This document shows, one piece after another, positions 7,949 through 17,314 of a DNA stretch of 64,000 nucleotides. The number at the start of each line of letters is the position of its first letter. Positions within the stretch are counted from its first letter, which is position 1. The stretch is taken from the NCBI RefSeq assembly GCF_004339595.1, contig NZ_SMFU01000013.1, positions 1 through 64,000 on the forward strand, written 5' to 3'. Under the pieces are notes generated by a model. The model ran no database searches. It saw nothing but the letters and a program-made list of their open reading frames with translations, and was not told where the DNA came from. The DNA comes from Marinobacterium mangrovicola. Lineage in GTDB: Bacteria; Pseudomonadota; Gammaproteobacteria; Pseudomonadales; Balneatricaceae. The translations under genes were made by a program, and so were the position numbers.

Positions 7949-10417
7949 TCAAGAGGCAGAAATACAGGTACTCTCTTTGTTACTCTCCCGGCAATTAAGC
8001 TCTTGGGCCCCGGAACCTAACTCCGTCGAATCGGATGTTTTCTCAGTCTTACGAACTTCGACCTTGAGCAAAAAGCGAGCAAGAGCGGGCAGAAGAATCA
8101 AGGCAGCCAGCATGTTACCGATGAACATGAATGCCAGCATCAGCCCCATATCCGCCTGAAACTTGATAGGACTGAACGTCCAAGTCACCACACCGATCGC
8201 CAAGGTGGCACCGATCAACATCACCACCTTGCCAGTCAGTAGCAACGCCCGATAGTAGGCCTCTGATAGCGAACGCCCTTCCCTAAGCTGATTCAGTGTT
8301 ACCGAAAGGATGTAGAGTGCGTAGTCGACACCTATTCCCACCCCTAGTGCTATAACCGGCAAGGTGGCAACTTTCACGCCGATACCCAGTACGACCATCA
8401 GTGCTTCGGCAAGAATAGAGACAAGAAACAACGGCAACATCGCAACCAACACTGCACGCCAAGAACGGAAAGTCAGCATACACAGCAGGAATACCGCGCC
8501 GTAAACAAGCAGCGTCATTTTGTGCCAGGCTTCACCCACGACAATATTAGTCGCTGCGTTAATACCGGCCGTACCAGCTGCGAGCAGGAACTTCACATCA
8601 TCGGTATTGTTTGCAGCCGCAAACGCCTCCACGTGTTCTACCACACGCGTGAGCGTATCGGCCTCATGGTCACTCAGGTAGACATACAGCGTTAATAGAG
8701 AACAGGAATCGTTATAAAGCCCTCGCGGCGCACTGGAAGTCACTAGGTTTAGCATCTGCTGATTGTGGTTAAACTCATACCATTTGGGGCTACCTTCATT
8801 CAGGCCTGCCAACATACGTCGGTTTAAAAGAGACAGCGTGTTAGTACCCTCGACCCCCTTGAGCTGACGCAGTTCCCATTCCAGCGCATCCACTTTGTTC
8901 AAAGTTGCGTAGTCAGAACAGTAACCCGTCGGCGTCTCGACCATAATTGCAAGTACATCGCTGGAAGCACCATAAACACCGTTCATAAAGGCTATATCTC
9001 TGTTATAGGTACTGTCTGCGCGCAGTTCAGGTGCGCCGGGATCTAGGTCGCCGACCTTAAGCTGAGTCGAAATACTGTATCCGAGACCACCAAACAGAAC
9101 CGCCACGCTTATCGCACATATGGCCCAGCGCTTAGTCGTGAACAGATCCAAAAACCGCCAGACCGGGTGTCTAGCTAATCCGGTCAGGTCCGCCTGCTCC
9201 GCCTTCAGGCTTCGCACGGCGGCGGAGTCACTGACGCCAACATAGCTAAGCAGCACCGGCAGCAAAATCAGGTTTGAAAAGATCAGCAGGCCCACACCGA
9301 GCGATGCGGCCAGAGCCAGCTGCTGAATCGCGCCGATATCGATCACCAGCAATACGGCAAAGCCGACTGCATCAGACAGCAGCGCGGTCACACCGACCAC
9401 AAACAAGCGCCGGAAAGTCAGGCGTGCCGCCACTAACTTGTGCATACCCCGACCCACATCCTGCATGATGCCGTTCATCTTCTGCGAGCCATGACTCAAC
9501 CCTATGGCGAAGACAAGGAAGGGCACCAGGATCGAATAAGGATCTAGGACATAACCCAAGGTTGGAAGCAGACCAAGCAGCCAGGTCACTGCCACCAATG
9601 AGACCAGCACCACCAGCAGCGTCGAACGCCAGCAGCGTGTAAAGGCAAAGATGAAAAGCGATGCGGTGACGATGGTGATGGCAAAGAACAGCATCACTGA
9701 ACTCACGCCCTCAATCAAATCGCTGATCAGCTTGGCGAAACCGGTAACGTGGATGTAAACACCTTGTTCCTCGTACCTGCTGCGCAGCTCCTCAAGCCTG
9801 TCTCCGAGCTCGCCATAATTCAGCCCCTCGCCATCCGGTGTCTGTGCCAACAGCGGTAAGAAGATGATGCTGGAACGATAATCTTCCGCTACTATCTGAC
9901 CCACTTCTCCCGAGCGCGCGATGTTCGCTGCCAGCTGATCCAGTGATCGTTGCGAGCCGTCGTATCCCTCAGGAATAACGGGGCCGCCTTCCAGACCGAA
10001 CTCAGTGACACCAGTCCAACGAGTGTTCGGTGTCCAGAGCGACTTCATCTGACTGCGATTCACACCGGGCAGTAAAAACACTTCGTCATTGAGCTGTCGG
10101 AGCGTTTCCAAGTAGTCGGCGTCGTAAATGCTGCCTCTAGGGTTTTCAACGGCAATGCGAATCACATCACCCAACCCCATCAGATCATTCTCATGCTTTG
10201 TAAAGTTCTGCACATAGGGGTGCGCCTGCGGGATCATCTTTTCGAAGCTGGCTCCCAGTTCCAGTCGCATTGTCTGATAACCCAGTAACACAGTCGCCAA
10301 AGCACATAGCATCAGCACAAACCAACGGTGATTGAAAATCACGCGTTCCAGCATAGACCCGCTTTTAAGGTCGAACCCGCGCAGGTTCTGGTTTATATCT
10401 GTCTTTCTTGTTGTCAT
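7949..10417 (-). CDS. MMPL/RND-superfamily transporter
   Basis: About 822 residues. An N-terminal helix (about 30-48) is followed by a large periplasmic loop, a block of five or six helices (about 220-400), another helix and loop, and a second block (about 630-790). This is the two-fold repeated RND architecture. VGVTALLSDAVGFAVL and the repeat LPVIALGVGIGVDYALYI are the typical proton-relay helix segments. Such lone RND proteins move lipids or hydrophobic molecules across the inner membrane. It is last in a set with YCF48-, DUF1329- and DUF1302-type genes. The ATG at 10417 follows AGAAGG at a good distance and is preferred over a GTG six bases upstream. Confidence 0.85.
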   Translation of the reverse strand: MTTRKTDINQNLRGFDLKSGSMLERVIFNHRWFVLMLCALATVLLGYQTMRLELGASFEKMIPQAHPYVQNFTKHENDLMGLGDVIRIAVENPRGSIYDADYLETLRQLNDEVFLLPGVNRSQMKSLWTPNTRWTGVTEFGLEGGPVIPEGYDGSQRSLDQLAANIARSGEVGQIVAEDYRSSIIFLPLLAQTPDGEGLNYGELGDRLEELRSRYEEQGVYIHVTGFAKLISDLIEGVSSVMLFFAITIVTASLFIFAFTRCWRSTLLVVLVSLVAVTWLLGLLPTLGYVLDPYSILVPFLVFAIGLSHGSQKMNGIMQDVGRGMHKLVAARLTFRRLFVVGVTALLSDAVGFAVLLVIDIGAIQQLALAASLGVGLLIFSNLILLPVLLSYVGVSDSAAVRSLKAEQADLTGLARHPVWRFLDLFTTKRWAICAISVAVLFGGLGYSISTQLKVGDLDPGAPELRADSTYNRDIAFMNGVYGASSDVLAIMVETPTGYCSDYATLNKVDALEWELRQLKGVEGTNTLSLLNRRMLAGLNEGSPKWYEFNHNQQMLNLVTSSAPRGLYNDSCSLLTLYVYLSDHEADTLTRVVEHVEAFAAANNTDDVKFLLAAGTAGINAATNIVVGEAWHKMTLLVYGAVFLLCMLTFRSWRAVLVAMLPLFLVSILAEALMVVLGIGVKVATLPVIALGVGIGVDYALYILSVTLNQLREGRSLSEAYYRALLLTGKVVMLIGATLAIGVVTWTFSPIKFQADMGLMLAFMFIGNMLAALILLPALARFLLKVEVRKTEKTSDSTELGSGAQELNCRESNKESTCISAS

Positions 10418-10431
10418 TTTCACTAACCTTC

Positions 10432-11487
10432 TCAGCGATCAACCTGGCTCACCCGAACACCCTCCATGGTCAGCAGTACTAGCTGGTCCTCACTGAACGC
10501 GAAGGTATTAATGGGTGGGAAACGCTCTCCTTTGGCCGGTTTCAACCTGCCATCGGAAAGCTCAAGCAACACTCCCGCCTGGCTGCCCAGGAGCAGTTCA
10601 CCTGACGCCGATAGGAGTGAGCTGGTGATTGACGCGTCAATAGGGTTTGGCAACGACGTCCAGGTGTCACCGCTATCGTCACTTCGCCAAACATTACCTT
10701 TCAATCCAGCGGCCACAATCGACTCGTCGCTTGGCAACTCAACGGTAAAAAAGCTTCCGCTATAGGGCGTGTGAATCTGAGCCCAGGTGACACCACCATC
10801 CTCTGACAGGGAGACCAATCCCCGCTCGCCTACAGCAACCAAACGATCACCCCGTTTACGAAGTGCATAGAAATGGGACATCTCAGGGTTAGCCATGCGC
10901 GACATAATCGGATGCCAGGAGCCTCCACCGTCACTCGTTTCATATGCCAGCCCATATGCGCCGACGACGATGGCGTGTTCGGGGCTGAGCAGAAGCAGAT
11001 CTAGAAAGGGCTTATCCGCGCCCTCGTCAACTAGGCGCTGAGCTTCCCAAACCGCCCGCTCATCCCCACTTTTCTCAGCTGATTCCAGCGCCAACTTAGC
11101 GGCGCGTTTGCCGTCGAACAGCAGCTGCCAGGTCTCGCCCCCATCTTCTGTTCCGAGAACCACGCCAGCATGGCCAACTGCCATACCTACTTGATCATCA
11201 ATAAAGCGTAAGGCGGTCAAACCAGTACTGACTGGCACCTTTCCCTGCCGCCAGCTCGTACCATTATCGTCGGACAGCAGAACTAAACCGCGCTCCCCCA
11301 CGGCAACAATGGTCGACCCCGCCCTTGCCACGCCAATCATGAATGCCCCTTGCGGATTACCGACTTCAATCGCCGACCGAGCCAACGGCTCGACAACAGC
11401 TTCAGTGCCCAGCGCCACCCCGGAGGTAGCGCTCAGCAATACAGCCACCATGAGCACACGGGGAAAGTTACTGCTATTCAGTCTCAT
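10432..11487 (-). CDS. YCF48/photosystem II stability-factor-like beta-propeller, exported
   Basis: 351 residues with a signal peptide (about 1-27, ending GVALG). The rest consists of repeated units of the type VGERGLVLLSDDNGTSWRQG, VGHAGVVLGTEDGGETW, VGAYGLAYETSDGGGSW, VGERGLVSLSEDGGVTW and SDDSGDTW. These are the Asp-box/YCF48 repeats of a bacterial seven-bladed propeller. The usual role in non-photosynthetic bacteria is unknown, but it recurs between DUF1329 and RND-transporter genes in clusters for hydrophobic substrates. It lies 12 bases after the DUF1329 gene and just before the transporter gene, so it probably acts with them in the periplasm. Confidence 0.82.
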   Translation of the reverse strand: MRLNSSNFPRVLMVAVLLSATSGVALGTEAVVEPLARSAIEVGNPQGAFMIGVARAGSTIVAVGERGLVLLSDDNGTSWRQGKVPVSTGLTALRFIDDQVGMAVGHAGVVLGTEDGGETWQLLFDGKRAAKLALESAEKSGDERAVWEAQRLVDEGADKPFLDLLLLSPEHAIVVGAYGLAYETSDGGGSWHPIMSRMANPEMSHFYALRKRGDRLVAVGERGLVSLSEDGGVTWAQIHTPYSGSFFTVELPSDESIVAAGLKGNVWRSDDSGDTWTSLPNPIDASITSSLLSASGELLLGSQAGVLLELSDGRLKPAKGERFPPINTFAFSEDQLVLLTMEGVRVSQVDR

Positions 11488-11499
11488 TCCTATGACCCC

Positions 11500-12867
11500 T
11501 TAACGGAAGCTGCTGCCTGCCATGGCATCGGGCGTATACATTATGTCCGAGCGAGGTTTTACCAGGTATTCAAACTGATTTTCTTTCTCATTGTTTATGT
11601 GAGCAAAGAACGCTGAGCCCTCTATCAGGTCATACATACCGAAAGCTCCCATGGAAATGCCCGGCAAATCAGGGGCCACGAACGTACCAGCCCACAGCAC
11701 TTTCCACAGCTGACCATTGGCGTCCCAGCGATCGCCTAGCACGCAGATCCAGGTATCTTCGTCGCAGTAATATCGGCTCTTCGAAACCTGGTGACGCTCC
11801 CCGTCGCGCAAGTTGGCTTCGACGACCCATACACGATGCTTTTCCCAGCGCATGTAGTCCGGGTTCCAGTGATGCGTGCCTAATACATCATCGTCGGAGG
11901 TCGGCTGCATAAAACCGTTGGTGTTGTAGGGGATAAACATCTCCTTCTTACCGACGATATTCCAGTCGAAACGATCCAGCTTACCGGTCCAGACATAGAG
12001 TTCGTCAAAGGTCATCTCACCTGCCGACGCTGGCTGAGGGGTATCGCAACAGGCATTCGGCAGGCGACGCACACGACGCTGACCTGTCAAGTAAACCCAG
12101 GTCTGGGTGTTGTCCTGATCAAGATACTCATGGGCTAGAAGCGCTTGGCCAGCACGGATCGGCGGACCTATATTTTCGATCTTCACTTTCCAAAACGGCT
12201 GGTTATCTTCGACAAACTTTTCCAAGGTGTTGTCGTGGAAGTAATACGGTACCTGCTCATTCACCTCAGCATCGGAGATCAGCACTCGACGACCATCGTC
12301 CAGGATCTGGTACCAGTTGTCCTTATGGATCAGGTCACCGCCGCGCCAGCGAAGCTGGTGGTTCCACATCACTTCAGCGCCCGACTTAGGGATAGGGAAA
12401 GGAATGCCCCCAAATGCATTTTCAGGCACATTACCCTTCATCGTTGAACGGATGGCATTTTCGTAGGTGTTGTCATAAACCCACTGCGGCGCCGCTGCCG
12501 TGCGATGCGTATTGTAAACATCGATACGGAAAGTATCGGGGTACTTTCTCAATAGAGCTTCAGTACCCGGAGTCAGATTATCGGTATACTCCGCCATATT
12601 CTCAGCGGTGATGCTGAACTGCGGGCTCTCGTCTGCAAACGGGTCTGCACGGCGACCGCCGCGTTCATAATCAGGGTTCGGATCGGTAAACCCTCCGTTC
12701 CATTCTGGAATACTTCCATCGGCATTACCGGCGCGCTCAGCACCAAAAGGCGTAAGCTCACTCTTGAGATGCAATGCCTCCTCGGCCGTGACAGCAGCAA
12801 AGGAGATGTTGCCGAAACTCAGGGCCGATATAAGTGCGACCAATGCGTATTTGTTTCTAATAATCAT
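11500..12867 (-). CDS. DUF1329 family outer-membrane-associated protein
   Basis: 455 residues with a signal peptide (about 1-24, cleavage near SFAA). The mature start, with AEEALHLKSELTPFGAERAGN and then IPEWNGG, is the hallmark of DUF1329 proteins, a LolB-related lipoprotein-binding-like fold found with DUF1302 proteins. Two close cysteines occur at NACCDTP near residue 268. It lies 15 bases after the DUF1302 gene, so the two are cotranscribed. A biochemical role is not established for the family; a part in moving hydrophobic compounds across the envelope is inferred from recurrent clustering. Confidence 0.87.
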   Translation of the reverse strand: MIIRNKYALVALISALSFGNISFAAVTAEEALHLKSELTPFGAERAGNADGSIPEWNGGFTDPNPDYERGGRRADPFADESPQFSITAENMAEYTDNLTPGTEALLRKYPDTFRIDVYNTHRTAAAPQWVYDNTYENAIRSTMKGNVPENAFGGIPFPIPKSGAEVMWNHQLRWRGGDLIHKDNWYQILDDGRRVLISDAEVNEQVPYYFHDNTLEKFVEDNQPFWKVKIENIGPPIRAGQALLAHEYLDQDNTQTWVYLTGQRRVRRLPNACCDTPQPASAGEMTFDELYVWTGKLDRFDWNIVGKKEMFIPYNTNGFMQPTSDDDVLGTHHWNPDYMRWEKHRVWVVEANLRDGERHQVSKSRYYCDEDTWICVLGDRWDANGQLWKVLWAGTFVAPDLPGISMGAFGMYDLIEGSAFFAHINNEKENQFEYLVKPRSDIMYTPDAMAGSSFR

Positions 12868-12882
12868 AATTAATCTCCGTGA

Positions 12883-14547
12883 TCAGAAACGACGGCTGAT
12901 AGTGAAGGAGAGGAAGTCGCGATCCTTCCTGGCCTGCTTATAGCTAAAGGCTGGATCGCCGAAGGGGTCATCTGCGCGCTCGACCAAATGGCCATCGCTT
13001 GCCCCAAAGAAGTTGGTATAGGCCAGATTAATCTGCCAAGTGTTTAGGTAGGTGCCGTTCAGACCAAGGGTAAAATCGCCACCGCCTTCTGGCGGATACG
13101 CCAAACTAAAGCCTGAACGTGAGCCTTTGGGCGAGTAGCCAACACCGATAGGCACGCCAAGATCGAGGCCGGAGACAACCTGTCGGTAAACTGGTTCGAA
13201 TACGAAGCGCATCGCAACGGCATCGCGACTGGCATTAGGATCCATAGCAGCGCAGTTTTCGTCGCAGTCTAGTACCCGATTCCACGCGACTTCACCAACG
13301 AAGGTTGCTTCCTGCCAGAGCGGCCCTGGATCCAGCAACCAGATCGCTGACAGGTTAATATGGGCTGTATCACCCACCGCATACCCCGGATTATCCTTAT
13401 TGTCGGTGGCCGGCAGACCAAGCGCCGAAAAATCATGGGCACCAGACGATACCAGCGCCTGATCTTTGCGAAGTGACGCTTCGGCCGCTAAGTTCACAGA
13501 GCCAAAGCTTCGGCTAACACTGACGCCGTAAGCGGTGGTGTCTTCGTGATAAGTCAGATAGTAGCTCTCGGGCCCGGAAGGACCGATGTTGACGACCTGC
13601 TGGTAGTTTTTGTCATGGAAACGTACGACGTAGAACCCTAGGTCGGTATAACCCAGGCGCCAGCGCAGTTGCAGACCGAATTGACCGCCGTCGTCAGCCT
13701 CCTCCTCGCGGGTGAGTGGAATCGATGTGAATGGACCAACCCACATGTTCTCGGCTCCAGTAACACCTGTATCCTGAGTCGACATGTAGCTGCCGACCGC
13801 TGGCAGACGGTTCGGCTCGAAACCAAACTGGTAATAGGCACCAAGGGTGATATCGGGGTTAAGCTGGAAGTCTACGCCGATCTGCGGCACCGGCAGCACA
13901 AACTCTTTGGCTTCGGCTGTCGGATCTCGCATAAGTCGATCGATATCGAAGGCGTTCTGAGCGCCGGCAATACCGTTATCGGCAAAGAATAGACTCTCCC
14001 CCCAAACCGATGCGAACTGCCCGGCTCTGAAACGAAGAACCGAATTCCCAATATTGGTGCGGCCGAAAACAAAAGCGTCTCGCAACTCAATATCCCGACC
14101 CAGAATCTCTTCGGTGTCGTCGGTAAACTCGGCGGCGTCATAGCCTGAAGATACATGGTTGGGAATAGCCGAGCCGCCGGGCGGGAATCCGGAGTTGTCG
14201 TTGCTCTGGTTATAGATCTCGTCATACCAGGCAATACCGCTGATGCGACCACCCCAGCCGTTTTCATAAACAACATCAAGCTCACTGAGCAACTCGACGC
14301 GGTTGGATACTATGCCCTTATCGAAGTTAGCATTACCGTCGTCGATATTGGCGCTCTTGTTGTTCTCACCGTTGAAAAGCAGGTTTGAATCCTGATCATT
14401 CAATCTGTACATAGCGTTGTACTGAACATTATTAGTCCAGTTGAACCGCGGGCTACCAAAGTCCCCCATGGCATGGGCCGGGTTTCCCTGCACAGCAACT
14501 GCAATCAGGAAAGATAGCGGTAATATCCTGTTTTTATTACATTCCAT
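12883..14547 (-). CDS. DUF1302 family outer-membrane beta-barrel-like protein
   Basis: About 554 residues. The ATG at 14547 is preferred because AGAGGTGG lies just upstream; an in-frame GTG nine bases earlier is possible. A signal peptide ends at PAHA, followed by FGSPRFNWTNNVQYNAMYRLN. Alternating aromatic and polar residues and a terminal FTISRRF strand ending in Phe fit an outer-membrane barrel. DUF1302 proteins are almost always encoded beside DUF1329 proteins in proteobacteria that degrade steroids, aromatics and other hydrophobic compounds. It probably takes up, or inserts near, such a substrate. It opens the four-gene envelope block. Confidence 0.87.
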   Translation of the reverse strand: MECNKNRILPLSFLIAVAVQGNPAHAMGDFGSPRFNWTNNVQYNAMYRLNDQDSNLLFNGENNKSANIDDGNANFDKGIVSNRVELLSELDVVYENGWGGRISGIAWYDEIYNQSNDNSGFPPGGSAIPNHVSSGYDAAEFTDDTEEILGRDIELRDAFVFGRTNIGNSVLRFRAGQFASVWGESLFFADNGIAGAQNAFDIDRLMRDPTAEAKEFVLPVPQIGVDFQLNPDITLGAYYQFGFEPNRLPAVGSYMSTQDTGVTGAENMWVGPFTSIPLTREEEADDGGQFGLQLRWRLGYTDLGFYVVRFHDKNYQQVVNIGPSGPESYYLTYHEDTTAYGVSVSRSFGSVNLAAEASLRKDQALVSSGAHDFSALGLPATDNKDNPGYAVGDTAHINLSAIWLLDPGPLWQEATFVGEVAWNRVLDCDENCAAMDPNASRDAVAMRFVFEPVYRQVVSGLDLGVPIGVGYSPKGSRSGFSLAYPPEGGGDFTLGLNGTYLNTWQINLAYTNFFGASDGHLVERADDPFGDPAFSYKQARKDRDFLSFTISRRF

Positions 14548-14696
14548 CCTGTCCACCTCTGGTTATTTTTATTGTGAAACTGATCTACGGGCGCGAGTTA
14601 GCCCCCGTAGAGGAACTTATATCTCCACGTACTCGTTCGATCTCGTAATGGAACCCTCTCGACTGAGAGCGCTCCTCTTAATCCGACAAAGGTCGG

Positions 14697-16382
14697 CTAG
14701 TGGTCGACTGACACAAACGGCAGTACAAGACGCGACAAGTGCTTAGCATCTCGATAGACCGTGTGTGTTACGGATCGCCCGACAGGCAGATGGAATGCAT
14801 CTGGGGGTAGCAGAGAGTTATGATCGTCAACTAGGGGCTCGTTACACATGAGCTCAACAACCAGCTTGTGGCCAACCCGGAAGTCATTGGCAAAGGGGTA
14901 GATCCGGATCACATATTCATTGATGGTGCCAGGTTCGACCGGCTCGCTACGGGTATGTGGGTGGTAGGGGTTACCCTCGCTGGTACGTTCATCAAGCTCA
15001 TTGTGTGATGCCTTGAGGAAGCCGGTCGTAACCAACTGACGCTTACCCGAAGGTGCCTCATCCCAGAACCGCAGGATAAAGTTGGTATCGGGCTGATCGA
15101 TCTCGACATACAGATGGGCTGCACCTACACCGTGTATCGAAGTCACTTTTTCGAAGGGCTCGGTTGCCCATGAGAGCTTTTCTACTTTGTCGGTTATGGT
15201 GAGTGGCGCCTGAAAAAAACCTTCCGGGTGTGCAACCTCAACACCGTACGGCTCGGGCTCGAAAGCCAACTTACCACGTGATCTCAGGTAGAGGGGCCGA
15301 TACTCAACGTCCTTCACAGGCCATTGCTCACCTGTTGCCCAGTGCCGTGTACCTTCGACATGAACTTTGACGCTAGGCTCATCCATGATGCCGTTATCAA
15401 TACCCTTCAGCCAGTAGTCGTACCAGCGGAACATCGTGTCATGTTCGTCCACCCAAGGGCGCGTTTGCATCGGTGGGTAAGGCCCAATCTCAAGCTTCTT
15501 GGGACAATTAAGGACATCAAATAGCTCGATAGTGCCATCAAGCGTCCAACCGCGCCCTTGGTTGATCTGCAAATACACCGGGATATCGATGTTTTTGGCT
15601 AGATTGATTGGGTTCTGTTCCTCATACCACTCGCCATCGACTTCGTTGGTGATGATGTCGAACCAGGACTCGTGATGAATTGGGTAATTGAGCACGTGTA
15701 CCAGGTTGGGCCAAGCGGCCACATCGGGATCTGCCAAGCGCTCAGCTACGCGTCGCTTAACCTCTTCCTCAGAGTAGGTCTCCAGCATGCGAGACTTATG
15801 CCGGTGCGTGAATGCCCAACCTGAGTCTCCCCCGCGTCCCTCGCGCGCTGCGCGTGGCATAAACCACATAACACCACCGTGGTAGGTCGTCTCATAGAAA
15901 TCGAAATGACCTCCACTGACGAAGATAGCCTTAAGACTGGGTGGGCGCTCAGATGCAGCAAATACCTGCATCGAGCCGAAGTAAGAAATCCCTATCATGC
16001 CAACGACGCCGTTACACCAGGGTTGAGCAGCCACCCACTCGATGAAATCGTAGGCATCCTGGCCCAGAGGTACCCCGCCGGCATTGTAGTTACCAATGTG
16101 TTCGCCCTCCGAACCGCCTGACCCGCGTACATCGCCAATGACATGCACATAGCCTTCTTTTACGACGCGAGAAATGTCACCCGCTTCTATACATCCATCC
16201 CACAAGGGAGATGGACGTTTCTGGGGAGGAATAGTCAGCGCCAGGGCTTGTAACTCTTTGCCATACGGGCTCAGTGCAACCAGGGCAGGACGCGGCTCGT
16301 CGCCTTCTGCATGGTAGGCATCAGCAGCCAGATGAACGCCGTCACGCATTGGGACATGCAGGTCTTTGTGAACTACCATCAT
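14697..16382 (-). CDS. CocE/NonD family hydrolase (X-Pro dipeptidyl-peptidase S15 type)
   Basis: 561 residues. The N-terminal alpha/beta-hydrolase domain has the nucleophile elbow GMIGISYFGS (Ser near residue 121), and GDVRGSGGSEGE before it builds the oxyanion region. The C-terminal jelly-roll typical of CocE begins around residue 310. Members cleave esters such as cocaine or beta-lactam side-chain esters. The start overlaps the stop of the MBL gene by 4 bases, so it is the last gene of the six-gene operon. No signal peptide is seen, so it acts in the cytoplasm. The natural ester is unknown. Confidence 0.87.
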   Translation of the reverse strand: MMVVHKDLHVPMRDGVHLAADAYHAEGDEPRPALVALSPYGKELQALALTIPPQKRPSPLWDGCIEAGDISRVVKEGYVHVIGDVRGSGGSEGEHIGNYNAGGVPLGQDAYDFIEWVAAQPWCNGVVGMIGISYFGSMQVFAASERPPSLKAIFVSGGHFDFYETTYHGGVMWFMPRAAREGRGGDSGWAFTHRHKSRMLETYSEEEVKRRVAERLADPDVAAWPNLVHVLNYPIHHESWFDIITNEVDGEWYEEQNPINLAKNIDIPVYLQINQGRGWTLDGTIELFDVLNCPKKLEIGPYPPMQTRPWVDEHDTMFRWYDYWLKGIDNGIMDEPSVKVHVEGTRHWATGEQWPVKDVEYRPLYLRSRGKLAFEPEPYGVEVAHPEGFFQAPLTITDKVEKLSWATEPFEKVTSIHGVGAAHLYVEIDQPDTNFILRFWDEAPSGKRQLVTTGFLKASHNELDERTSEGNPYHPHTRSEPVEPGTINEYVIRIYPFANDFRVGHKLVVELMCNEPLVDDHNSLLPPDAFHLPVGRSVTHTVYRDAKHLSRLVLPFVSVDH

Positions 16383-17314
16383 GATCTATAACCTTTATTA
16401 AAATAGCCGTGCATCGTGGTGAAGAATGGCGATGGCTCCAGCGTCGGATCACCGTCGTAGCGCAGATAATCAGCAATACAACAAAACGGAGAACACAGCG
16501 CTTTGGCTATTTCTGCGCCATCGATACCCACCTCATCGGTGACATTACGAACACGGGCCTCTATATCGAGACTCTCCTGAATTTTCTCTGTGGCCTGCTC
16601 TCGGTTGAGCTCCACCCCCAGAGGTTTTTCACCCTGGCTTCGATATGGATGTCCGAGGAATAAGCGGTTTGGCTTAACCTGATCACGCAGGTGCAGCAGG
16701 CTGGCACGATAGGCGTCAGGATCCGCATAGCTCGGGAATCCATTGGCCGCCCCGTGAATCTGAACGGCATCGCCCACAAAGACGTCACCCTGGCCCTTGA
16801 CCTCGTAGGCAACCGAACCTTCAGTGTGACCCGGCACGGAATGGACCTTGATAGTCACATCCGGACCAAGTGACAGCTCGTCGCCATCACGCACCACTAT
16901 ATGAGGTTCCATTTCGCCAGAGATCGCCGCGAGACAAGCTGCCATCACCTTGGACTCGCCGTCGCTATCATTGATGTAACGCCCCCTCGCAGAGAGGTAT
17001 TCATCAACATGCGCACGTCGAGACTGAAGAAACGGAACATCGGCCTCGTGGATAACTACCTTGGCTTTGCGACCCGTCATCTCCCAGAGTGCATACGCAC
17101 CACCGATGTGGTCGATGTGCCCGTGGGTGAGGAGTATCCAACGCACATCTTCGATGCGCCGTCCCAGCTTCTCCAGGCCCGACGCAATGCCACCGGCGGG
17201 CGAGCTGGCGATACCGGTATCGATAATTGCCGGCTCGTTACCATCGATAAAAAAGCTGTACAGACCGAAACGCCCCCACTCCGAGTACAGCGAATGAATA
17301 TCTACGGCACTCAT
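16379..17314 (-). CDS. MBL-fold metallohydrolase, glyoxalase II/lactonase-like
   Basis: 311 residues. Zinc ligands appear as LLTHGHIDHIGG (HxHxDH, about residues 64-69), VPGHTEGSV, VGDAVQ and FLGHPY, a complete set for a dinuclear site. About 80 residues after the last ligand form a helical extension. The family covers glyoxalase II, lactonases and related thioester or ester hydrolases. Both ends overlap neighbours by 4 bases (esterase upstream, CocE-type gene downstream), so it belongs to the same pathway. The CobW protein of this cluster could help supply its metal. Confidence 0.85.
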   Translation of the reverse strand: MSAVDIHSLYSEWGRFGLYSFFIDGNEPAIIDTGIASSPAGGIASGLEKLGRRIEDVRWILLTHGHIDHIGGAYALWEMTGRKAKVVIHEADVPFLQSRRAHVDEYLSARGRYINDSDGESKVMAACLAAISGEMEPHIVVRDGDELSLGPDVTIKVHSVPGHTEGSVAYEVKGQGDVFVGDAVQIHGAANGFPSYADPDAYRASLLHLRDQVKPNRLFLGHPYRSQGEKPLGVELNREQATEKIQESLDIEARVRNVTDEVGIDGAEIAKALCSPFCCIADYLRYDGDPTLEPSPFFTTMHGYFNKGYRS

